A stretch of 64,000 bases of DNA from Dicaeum eximium (taxonomy: Eukaryota > Chordata > Aves > Passeriformes > Dicaeidae). Under the pieces are notes generated by a model, which searched no databases, had not been told where the DNA came from, and saw nothing but the letters and a program-made list of their open reading frames with translations. The translations under genes were made by a program, and so were the position numbers. Shown here in pieces: positions 49,081 to 61,000 of the stretch. The DNA lies in contig VWZP01008105.1 of NCBI GenBank assembly GCA_013396995.1, positions 1 through 64,000 of the forward strand, in the 5' to 3' direction. Each line of letters starts with the position of its first letter. The first letter of the stretch is position 1.

Positions 49081-52000
49081 CCTTGCCAAAGATATACACG
49101 AGGAAGAATGATGGAGATTGGCCTTCTCAGGCCTTCATAAGAAGCTGTGTAATGCACCTTGGTTGAAAAATTCCCTGTGATTGACTGATGCCAAAATATT
49201 TGCAATAACCAAGGTGTGAAAATGAGGAGAGATGGTATTTTTGTGGATCCAATTGGTTATGTAACTTGTAAGGGGGAGAGGGACTGTGAGGGCTTTCTGT
49301 AATTCTGTGAAGATGGTTTAGATGTACTCTCACAGACTTCTCTTTTTCCAGTATTTTCTATAATTTGCAGTGGTTGCAAGCCGGGCCACAGCCCGGCTCC
49401 AACTGAGTGATGAATTACTGAAGGATTTAGTGCTTTGGTTCTAGTTAGAAAAGCATCCAACTTTATCCATTGCAGAACTAGATTTCTCCGAAGGACTGTT
49501 AACTGCAATCCCAGCTAAAGCGGGTTTTGCTGGGGTAACTCCAGTCTTGTCTGGTTTCAGCTAGAATAGGAAAAAAAAAAAGGAATTGCTTTTTTCTTTC
49601 CTACTGGAACTGGTAAAAGACATGGGAAGACAGAGGGATTAGCAGAAGTATTGGGAGCTTCACAGTTTAAGTGCAAAACAGAGTGGGAGGAGGGAGGGTG
49701 GGAGCAAATTCTGGCTATCCATCCTTAATCCAAAGCCGCCTGCTCCTTCCCAGGCTGTACTTCACTGTCATACACTTGCAAATTCACTCCAGGAATGAAA
49801 ACAGACTAACTTTAAGCTTGTTCCCAAAGCTGCAAATTTGTCCCTGCTGGGTGTTAATTTAACTGCTTCCAGGGCACCAGGATGTCTACTGGTGTTCACT
49901 GGGCTTGCTTTCTTCTTTTTTTTTTTCACACATCTGGTGTTGTGAAAACTTCCAAGGCACCACACAGGAGAGTGATGAACTGACCACTTTTAACCCTTTC
50001 TGCAGCATACTAAGTATGCTACCTGTCTCCCTTCACTGTTTTCTCCCTACAACAGGCTCCATGGGCCTCATTATGCATGGGATCCACAAGTGGGTCTTAT
50101 GAGTATTCCACAGGCAGAGAATTGAAACTTTCTTCAGCTCCATCATTCTCTGTTTTTCCTGTGAACAAACCTGGCTTAACAGTAATAACTGGACTTCAAA
50201 AGTTTCCAGCAGGAAGAAATGTATTTGGGGCAGGGAGAGGTTTTTTTCCAAAATACTTCTTTTTTCCATTTGCTTTTATCTAGTGTTGCCACCTCCCAGC
50301 AGGGAGGGTGTTCAGCGCAATAGTTTCGCTCACATTATGGCAAGTGGTGGCCTTTTCCTGTTGGTTTTTGATCACTGCCATTTGTTCACTAGTGGCATTA
50401 ACTGTTTATCTGCTGCATCAACTGAACCAGAGCAAATCCAGAACAATCTGGGTGTCTCATTTCCAGGCTTAGCTGTTGAACTCTACCTGGCTTTTGCCAC
50501 TTGGTTTGCTTTCTGTTGAAGGAGTTGTTTGCATGACCAGCTCACTTGTTTCACTAACATATTCCTAGCAACAGCATACAAACTGGCTTTTTTTATCTTT
50601 GGCAAGGGCTTTCTAAAAAAAATAACAAAACCAAAGGTACTCTTTCGTTTTGGCCTGTTGTGCCATGCCAGCCCCAGGGCACAAGGAGCGTGCAAAGTCT
50701 TCTTTTGCTGTGTTCATCTCAGCCCTATCATTGCTGTGAATCCTGCAGCTCTCATCCTGTGTTTCCAGCCCACTGACTGTCCCTTCCCAGCCCTGCTTCC
50801 TCTCCAGCACCCAACTCTGGAGAGCTGAAACAGCATTGAGAAATATCTCACTGCCATGTGGGCTGCTGAACAAGTGTGCCACAGTCCTTGATTTTGGCAT
50901 CTTCTCTTCTTCATGTAGGGCTTTCACTGCTGAGTTTATTTTTAAGAGAACTAAATAACTCTTGGTCCACAAATTACAGGCTTCCTTGGTAAGCACGAAA
51001 GCTAGTTCATGGGCTGAGTACAGCTGTGTTGTCAAAATCTTGTTTATATTTGAAGTGCTATCAAGGCCACCCATCCTTTTCAGAAGCACTTCTTGGTGGG
51101 TCAAACTCCAGGGCCCCAGGCAGCACTGGAGCCATTCTTCATAAATGTTTTCTATAGACATATATATACACAGTGTTAAAAAAACCCCAACAAACAACAA
51201 AAGAAAACAAACAAACAAAAAAAAAAAAAAAGCCACAAAACCAGGCTTTTAATCCTCCATAAATTCTACCTGGAGTGCTGGGCTCACCATCTGAAAATAC
51301 TAAGGAAATTGGGTTTTTGGAGGTACAAACATTCATCTCTCTATTAAAGCCTGATATTTTTTAAAGCTCTAAAGTAGGACTTATGTGTCCATAGCCAAAT
51401 TATTTATGCAGATCTAGAGAATGTTCATCCAAAAAACATATAGCTTTTATATATCCACCTCTGTTTTTCTTCTGACAAGTTTTCCAACCAGTGCACCTAG
51501 TAACCACTTCTGATATTGGCCATAAGCAAATTTAGGCTGGAAAATAACAGCACATTCCCAATTGTTTGGCTTTCCTGAGGAGAGTGCTGGTGGCCAAAAA
51601 TCTTATTGCTTTTAAGATAAAATTTAGAATAAATGTTAGATATGTCATAGCCAAGCACTCAGTTTAGAAATGGGATTCTTTTCTACTCCTCTACTTTCAC
51701 AGCAAAATACAAACTATTCCTCTGACTGGCACCTCATGTGTCCCTTTCTTCATTGGAACCAAGTGGGGATCTGTGGAGACACCTCTAAGTGAAGAGGAGT
51801 AGATATCCCATGGCTAGGGACACCAGATAGACTTACAGGCATTTACTTGTACTATTCATTTAATAGGTTTGTTGTGGGGATATCTTCCCTCTCCTCCTCC
51901 AAAAGAATCCAAATCAAATCAAAAGCTAGGCAGTTGGCACAGAAATTGTATATGAATTTGCACATGAAACATTTATTAAAGTCAAGCTGTGGAAAATTTT

Positions 52001-55000
52001 AGAAAGTGAAAAGAACTTTAGACATTTGCGTGAGGATCATTGTGCTTGATACCAGAGAATATAGAAATGTTTGGATTGTTTGCTCAAATGGGCACAATGT
52101 TAATGAATCATTTTAATCACCTTCATTATGTTCTTTCAAACAGAGGAGACTACTATACAAAACCAGCCCTGACAAAAGCAACGTATAAAACCCAGAGGCA
52201 GTTGTGAGGCTGTTAATTAGATAACTTTGTCTTGATATTTGCATTTGAGCCTATGGATCTGGACAACATGGTGTGTTACTCTCAGGGCAAGAACAAACAA
52301 ATGGCTGCTGCCCCATGTCCCCTTGAATGACGTTTCCAAGGTGCCTTTTGATCTCTCTGTCCCCCCAGGGTAAATATTTGGGATAGTCATGATTGTGCTT
52401 TTCCCAAATTTTTCTTATATCTCTGGTCTTTTTGTGGCAACAAAACAATACAGAAGCTGAATTATGCTATAAATGTTACTTAAAAATAAAATAAAAAAAG
52501 AATGCCCAGATTTTGTGTTATTTTAGCCATGCAAATGCTACAAGCAAAAACTGAACCAAATTGAGTTCATGCACAAATATCAGTAGGAACAGAGATAGTA
52601 GTGATAGCAGAAGTAATGAAATTATGTAATATATGCTAATTGTTTTCTACACACTAATTCATCCATAAAGCTTCTGTGAGGTGAATAACTATTAGCTGTT
52701 CTTTAAAGGTTAAAAATTGAGATGGTGAGATCAACACTTTTTTCTTACACAGCTGGTGAAGTGAAAGCATTTGCTATACATGTGGTACTTCTAAAAAGGT
52801 GTCTTCATACAAGGTGGCTGAGCTGAGGAGAGATGAAGTAGATCAGTATTTGTGAAAACAGGCCATCAATTTAAATGTATAAGTATGGCTTTAAATTTAG
52901 TCTTCAAAATAGGGTTGGATTCAGAATTAGCATAAACTCTGCAGGTTTTGTAGAAATTTTTCAAATCAAAATGTTTTGACCAAGCACTCCCCTGTTAAAA
53001 CTTCAGACAGGCAAAGATTTCTACAAATGTCAAAGTGTTTTGAGGAAACTTCCTTTTAAAGATTTAGAGGTTTCAGCAGCCAAAGTGGTCAGAATTTAAT
53101 TTCTTTAATATTTAAATATGTATAGCTTAAACCATTTTAAAATTTCATAGGTTTACATTCCATGCTGAGGGAGGCTGTATCTGTTGATATTCGTGTATGA
53201 TGGAAATGAGGTCATGTACACTACAGTAGAACCTTAGCACTTCACAAAATGGCAAATAGATGCAAGGTAAGAGCTACACTTCAAATGTAGAGCACAGGAG
53301 AAATTGATTTCACACCAAGGCTTCTGAATTTGCATCTCAACTACTTCATATATATCTATTTACACAAAACTGAATATATTTTCATGTGTGATGATGAAGA
53401 GGGCAACTCTGTCCCTAGTGAAATGTTAATCGAAATATTGTTCATAATTGCTATATTCTACAAGCAACAGTTTAAAACAAAAGGTACATTTAAATATTTT
53501 CATTTTCTTGCCAATCCTCTCAAATATTGGGAGGAAATCAGGTTTTTGTTCCTTGTTCAGACTCAGATGTGCCTTTCTTTTACCATCGGTTCAGGGCATT
53601 ACCGAGTTCCTGTGAGAAATGTCCTGTAGTGAATGAGAAGGAAACAAAGTCTGTACTCAGCTCAAATTCCCTCCCCAGTTTTGCTCAAAGCAGCAATGCA
53701 AAGGGCAGGAGGCAGTGTGGTGGAAGTGTGCACACAAACACACGTGCACGTACATCAACACATGGGGTGATGCCTCCTGCACCTCTGGGTGTTTGCATCC
53801 CAAACAACCTGTGTGTCCATCTCAGGCAACACATGGCAGGGAGGAAACACCTTCCTGCAATTAACCTGAGACTTTTCAGTCAATGAGTATGAGAGAGGAC
53901 ATATGGACGGAGATCATGAGTGACATGGAAAAGACAAACTGGGAAGAAATAATCACCGTCTCCCAGTAGGAAAGTTGTAGGCACTAGTGATATCATCAGG
54001 CAGTAAAACAAGCATCTTATCCCTAATATCAGGGAGCACTTCCCGTAGGCATCTTTGCTACACAACATTGTAGATACCAAAAGTCAGCATGGATTGAAAC
54101 CTGGAGCTGGGCAAATTCAGAAGAAATATTTGTGGGGGCCGGTCAGACAGTATGAGGTAGAGGCAAAGCTGCACTTAAAATGCCTACATGGGAGAATCTG
54201 GAAGATATATTGGACACAGTCCCAGTATACTCCCAGTATATAGTGGCTCTGTTCCTATAGTCCACCTTTGAACACCTCTTGATCACTCTGAGGGTGACAC
54301 TGTAACACGAAATTCTGTTTGGAGCCACAGAAGTGAGGCTGCTGATCATAGCAGAAAAGATTACTGATACAAAGTATGCCAGAAATGCTGCCTGGTCTGG
54401 GGGAAATTCATCTTAGCCATGTCTCCCTCAAAGACGTTTACAATCACCTGAATTGTGGCAGTATTTTTTTCACTTGATTGGTCTCAAGTTGACCTGGCCC
54501 GTGTTGGCCCAGCAGCCCCAGACCTTGTGCAAGTGGATGTACTGTTTGCTTTTCAGCTCTGGAGCAGGCAAGCGATGTGTTTGGGAGCTGAGCCTCTTGG
54601 AAAGCTTTTTCAAAGATGGCAGAGAGCTCAGCACCCCCAGAAGTATGTGCCTACTGCTGTATGTGCTCTTTCTGTTGCTGTCTTCAGGGCAAGTTTAATG
54701 ACTGCTTTCACAGGGTGATACAAATATCCTAAGGAGCACAAGCAACAGAAGGGAAATGGTGATTTTCAGCCAGTTATACCTTATTCCAAACTGGAATGGC
54801 ATTTAATCGAGAAGCCAAAAGCAGTGTGTCAAGGCCTTGCTGGCTTCCAAATGTTTCTTGCAAGAAATGAAGGAAATTAGATTTATAAATGAATTATTGT
54901 AGGATCCTCTTCAAGGAGAGTATGTAAAGCCACCATAATACTAATGTCTGCTTTTTGCATTATATTCAAAAGATTTCTGTTGATCACTAGGGTGATCTGG

Positions 55001-58000
55001 GGAAATAATAACAACAAAACCATTTACTCCTCCTTGCCATCTCAAGTTTCTAAACAAAAATTTTGTCTCTGATTCAGGTGGAGATCCCCTTTATCATTAT
55101 GACTGTAGTAAAGAATTTTTAATGGAAGAAAACTTTAATTACATCTTCAGACCACTTTGGTGTAACAAGGACTCAGTGTTAATAAGAATCAGGCTTTAGG
55201 TGTTCCAAATGCTCTTTAAAAATAACATAACAATGTGCAAAGTAAACTCCAAGTTATTAATTCAAGAGTAGTATGAGCAGCAGCAGTAAAGAAACCCAAT
55301 ATATCCATCAATCAACACTGTGGAAGCCTGTTTGTTTGCACTAGTTAGAGAGTGATGAATAGGTCCTCTGTGTAAAACATTCAGCTACAGTGTGAGAGGG
55401 CAATAAATTATGTTTGTTAATTTTATATGCCATACATATAAAAATCACTAAAAATTGTCACTACACTGTGATGGTGACAGAAAGGTTTGGTGCTGGATAA
55501 CCTCTACGTGGTGCTTTTTCATCTCCACAAGTGAAGGTCTCTGGCATTTCCTGCATTTCAGGGAATATGATATAAAAGGCCTGGGGCAAGACTTTTACCT
55601 GCTAATCACTCAGGTTCCCAGCTGCCTCACTGAACTATACTTACCTAAATATGATGCTTCTCTCTTAAGCTTATAATCCCCATTCCCTCAGCAGTCATAG
55701 GAGAGACAGGGACCTCCAGGGAATGAGTGACTGTCTCCCAGGAGGTGCCAAGAGGTGTGGTGAGATGTGTGCTCAGAGGCAGGAGGGAAATGATGCCATG
55801 GCTCACCCTGCTCTAGAGAGCTGAGGCAGGTGAGGTGGATGGCCCATCAGGGTGGTGAACAGAGAGGCATGGGTTCAGCTGTGGGGCCAGCCTGTGAGCA
55901 CAGTCCTGGCCTCTGAGCAGCCAGAAAGGAGCATAGAGAGTTTGGTCCCTGGCTAAGGTGGAGAAGAAATTTAGACCCGGGCAGGCAGCATAGGCTATGC
56001 AACCACATCTGCCTGGTATTTCACAGGCTGCTTTTCAAACTGCTTTCAAACCCAGGATCAGTGGGCACAGTCTTTTAAGCCTAGGTTGGACTCTTGCAGT
56101 TTGGTTTGTCTTGATCCATGTGAGCTCTTTCCACTTTTGGCTGTGCGCTTTGGCCAGGACAAAACTTTGCACACACATGCTTCTGCTTCCCAGAATTTTT
56201 CCCCCTCTAGTTAAGCTGGTTGACATTGTGTAGTGTATATTGAAGAAATCTGCAATAGCACTAAATAGTGCAGGCAAAAGTATGTTTGAGTATTTTTTAA
56301 GCCATTGTCACAGAGGAGGAGGCAAGTCTGACAAACCACTTTTTGGAAGCTTGCTTTGCTGGAGTGTGTATTTCTCAGGTCATGGCAGCAAGAAAATTAG
56401 TTTAATGCATGAGATTGTTGCCATGTTATTAAATGGCAGTGTAAAAACTGTGCTTACTTTCATGGGAATGAGGTTCTTTGCCAAAAACAAGATGCCTCAA
56501 CTCCCCCGTGGGACTTCATCCTAGCATGGAAGGAATGGAGGGAGCTGCTGTGAGCAGCCAGAGCAGATAGCAGGAACGATCGTGCGCATTTGTGGCAGCC
56601 CGTTTGTAAGGATGGAGGAGCAGCTCCACCCTTGGCAGCAGATAGAGCAAGCCTGGCACAAGGTGAGGCTGACAGATGTGCCTGGTGTCTCTGCCCTCAC
56701 ATGCCAGCAAATATTCCCCAAATGCTGCTCCCTCTTTCCAGCGCTTGGGTGTTGCTCCCACTTACACCTGGGTGCAGATCTGAAGTAATGGCACTGAAAC
56801 TCACTCTCACTTGCACTTTGCAGGCTGCTGTGACAGGGCAGAGCTCAACCTGCACACACAGGGCAGCACAGCACGGCATGGCAAGCTGGACAGTGCCTAC
56901 AGGGGAAATCAGGAAGGCTTCACTGATGGCAGCACTGACTTTTGTCCCCCAAGCTGCACAGTAGAAATGAATGTAAAAATAAAAGTAGTGTTGTTTGATT
57001 TGTTAAGCACAATTCATTCCAACCCCCCCTGTCAGCAAAAAGTAATTTTTTTCCCTAGCTATTTTTATTTTATCAGAAATGGGGAGAACTCATTAACACT
57101 AGTGTTTTGAACTGTAGTTTAATAGAAGGCAGACTAACACAGTTTATTAAAATACGCACGTTTGATGTTTGAGGCAATGCTTGCAGAAATCCTCGGGGAA
57201 AGGATGCTGTGGAGCTAAAATGATGTTTTCCATAGCCAAATGGCATAATCTCACTACCAAAGTTTTGTGATGAAGATGAAAGGTACACTTAGTAATTGCG
57301 AGGGATAAACAGTTTTCTCTCCGTAACTGCCCTTATTACTCATGGATAACAGATCCAGTGTGGACTGTTACATGTCCTTCTCTTCTCTTTCTGTCTTCTT
57401 TCCTTTACCACCCACTTTGCTTATGATTCACCAGCAGTTTCTGTGGACTGGATGTAAGAAATGAGGGAGATTTCTGTTCCCCTATTCCATGGCAGAGGAA
57501 CATCCTGAAGAGATACATTTACAGACACTGAGCCTGGTGATGCAGATGTTGCTTAGGGGGGATAAAATTTTAAAAAGCGAAATTCTTTTCCATGACTTTT
57601 CTCTTATAGCTTTCTGTCAGGCTGCTCAGCACACTGGTCTGCAACCTCTTCCAGCTGGTGAGCCCACATTATTTCAAGGAAATCCACTGACCCAGTATAG
57701 CAAATAGAAACCTTGTTTTCCTTAGTTACCTTTTGACCCTCAGAAGTAATCTGTGGCCTCCCGGGCATCTGATCTTATGCTGAAAACAGGATTTAGGAGA
57801 TCTGAAGGAGAAAGGGTACATCTGCCAGAAAAGTACAGCTCTTGTAAAAATTTCTCTGACCACATTGTCTTTGGAGAGGGGAAAAATGGGTCCTTACCTT
57901 GCTTGCAGGATATGGGAAAAAATCCTTTTTTGCCTTTAGTTTAGTGCTGCTGTAGCAGCAGCTGGAGTGGGCTTTGGGCTCTGTTCTTACACAGAACTGA

Positions 58001-61000
58001 GATGGAATTGCACAGCCAAAGCACTGGACCCGAGTGTGATCTGGCAGACATGAATTTTACATGTTCTGGTGGACATTTTGTTGGGTACCTCCTGGCAGCT
58101 TTGGTTCAGAAAGAAAGATAGATTGCACTGTGGGTATTTTTTCTGCTACTTTACAGCTAGCTTGTCATATCTGTAACTGAGGTCCTTAAATCAGGAACTG
58201 ACACCATTCTCATGTCCTAAACGATTATATGACCCTGTAGGATTGAGTGATGTGTTAATCTTTTCTAATTATACTATAGTGTATCTCTTGTGTTCAAACA
58301 CGGTCACAGACAGGGCTGTTTCTGCTCCCATGGATGTAGATGGCAGAAAGCCAGCTGGAGCTGCACCAGGTCCCATTTGCAGCCCAGTGACCATGTGTTT
58401 GGGGGGGAAATTGAAGAACTTAGGATCGGGGAAGATGCAAGAAAAAAGATGCTATAGCAGGATGAGATCTAAAATGATGTTGTGAATGTTCTGTCTCTTT
58501 TGCAATATGATTCCTCATTCATCATGCAAATTTATAATTTTCATGCAATTAAAAAATAATTTCTGTTACGAAAGTGAGTTTGATTAGCTTGTGCAGTTGA
58601 CAGCTAATAAAGCTGTGTGAAGTACTCACACACACAAAACCTCTTCTCCTAGCAGGAAATTTCACTTTTTACTGGAGAAAAGACATATTTCCCTTATCAT
58701 ATTTCCCTTCCATCCAGAGATGGAAGATGAGAATTTGTTCTTGTTCATCTCGTTAGTGGCTTTAACCCAAGAACTTTACATAGGTGATCCAAATGTGTTG
58801 TGTCATGGCATAAAGCCATGACTCAGAAATGTGCCCAGCTGTATCCTCACTGATGCTGACACTGTGACCATGTACAAGGGCATTAAATTAGTTGTAGAAA
58901 TCACAGTCACTCCTCATTTTAAAGCTCTTGATGCTCCTAGAATGATATGAGAGTGCCACAGGGTAAGTAAAGAACCCATACCCATGAAATCCAAATACAC
59001 AGTGGCCTGCCCCACAGTTCCATGTCCCAGCTGAAGGAGTGGTGGTTGCTGCCATTCTCTCTCCTTCTCGCAGGTCACAGAGCTGGCTAAATCCCTGGGG
59101 TGGACATCTCTGCTGTCAGACAAGCAGTATTGTCAGCTTATTTTCTGTCATTCAGCAGCAGCAGCGCTGCCATTGCTGACTCCTGTCAAGATGCAGAGAG
59201 TCTCCACTGGAGACAATGCTGGCATGTCTGCTGCAAGAGAAACATCCTGCTGTGGGCAAGCCTGGGTGTCCTTCTGCCACCCTGAAGGAGCTCTGGGGCA
59301 CTTCCTGGTTGTATCACCTCCTCCTTTAAGCAATAGAGGGATTTGAAGGTATCTCAACATGTGTCCAAGTCAGCAAAAGTGCACGTAGTCTTCCCAAGCC
59401 CTCAGCATGCATGGTGGTAGCCAGATCTCCAGAAGTGGTTAGCAGCTTCTGAGGCTGTGCAGTGGAACTGACAAATGCCTGTCTAGGATTTAATCCTGCT
59501 CAGATCCACAGAGCTCCTCACTGGAACAATGCAAGCCACTGGGTCACAGCATCTACAGCATCTCATCAGTGTCATAGAGATGCCCAAATTTAGCCCTCAC
59601 TGTTCTCATGAGCTTGTGTGCCATGCCCTCCTAGAGGCAGACCTCCATTTCAGGGCTGTGGTGGCCTCTGCCATATCCCGGAAGAGCCCACGCCTGGCAG
59701 AGTTGCTTGGATGGATTTGTGATCCCTCAAGGCCTGTCTGCACAGTGGGCCAGAGGGTCTGGGACAGAAAACAAGCCCCAGGGAAGCTGTGCTGCTGGGG
59801 ATGCACCACACTGTGTGCTTGCCTCCTCCAGCAGCCTGGTCAGAGGCCACACCATGGCCTGAGTTGGTGCTGTGAGCCATCTCTGTGACCTGGGTCACTG
59901 CCTTGAGCCACCTCCCTCCGTGTGATTCAGGCACATGACCGATACATGGGGTGAGGCTGTGTGATTCAGCTCGGTAGGGCTGCTAATGATGGAAGGGGCA
60001 CGGCATGAGAGCTGTTGCATGTTAAAAGGTTGCAAAAATGAGAACTCAGACAGTACTTTTTTTTCATGAAATTGCTTAGGCAAGCTGGAGGTCAGGTATT
60101 CTAGAGCTCTTTGCTTGACAGCTGTCTGTCAGATGCATGTAAGTTGATTTCAGCAACTTTGATTTTCAGCATGCACCTGCCGTCTCCACCTTTTCCAAAG
60201 ACTTTGGTGCCGAATGTCAAAAATTGGGGATTTTGAGAATCTGATCCAGAGCTGCTGGTGGCTGTCATCCCAGGTTTGATGTTGAGTAGCTGCAGTTTGA
60301 AAGGGTGGATGAATGATTGGTTCATGTAACTGAGAACCTCTACAGAGGCGTTAGCTACAGACTACTTGCTGCTGCCTAAGCACCCAGTTCAGACTGCACT
60401 GAAGTCCCTTCAGAGAGGGGTTTGGTCTATTGACTGATTCCTTCAGCTAGAAAAGTTCTGTGATCCAAGCTGACAGGAATCTTGAGGCTGAAACATAAAT
60501 CAATCCCAGCCCTTGGCAGCAGGTCTCTATCAAAACATGATATGGTCACCTCTGGAAGGAGGAGTGAGTCTATCCCTTCCAGTTAGACTGAGATCTGTCA
60601 GAAGCATAGGAGGAGAAAAGTAGGTAAAGTAAAGGAGCAGGAGAATAAAATTAATATCTGTTTTGTCTAAATTTCCATTTGCTTTCCAACTTCTAAAGTT
60701 TTTGGGGGAAAACATCAAAGATAAGCCTTTGGCTCTATGTAGCATTATTGTAATACTCATTTTGAGGCCGAGTGTCACTGGTTATGGAGAGAAAAGAAGG
60801 GAATTTAAAAGATACCTTCTTACTCAACTGATCAGTCCCTGGTGTGCATTGAGTCACAGCTGCTTATTTCACTGACAGAAACAAGTTTTTACTCTTTTTT
60901 TCCCCTTCCTATTAGCAACACATAGCACTGACAGCTAAGGGAGGACAGGATGGCTCACACTCTGGCTCTCAGGTCACTAACAGCAGAGTTAACTACGTTT

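Noticed and set aside
50613..51236. 207-codon open frame on the - strand
   Set aside because: The longest frame outside exon 2 and the CR1 copy. Its Phe/Leu-rich start is translated from the A-rich tract at 51177-51233, and the rest shows no domain, splice context or codon pattern I recognise. A chance frame is the simplest reading.
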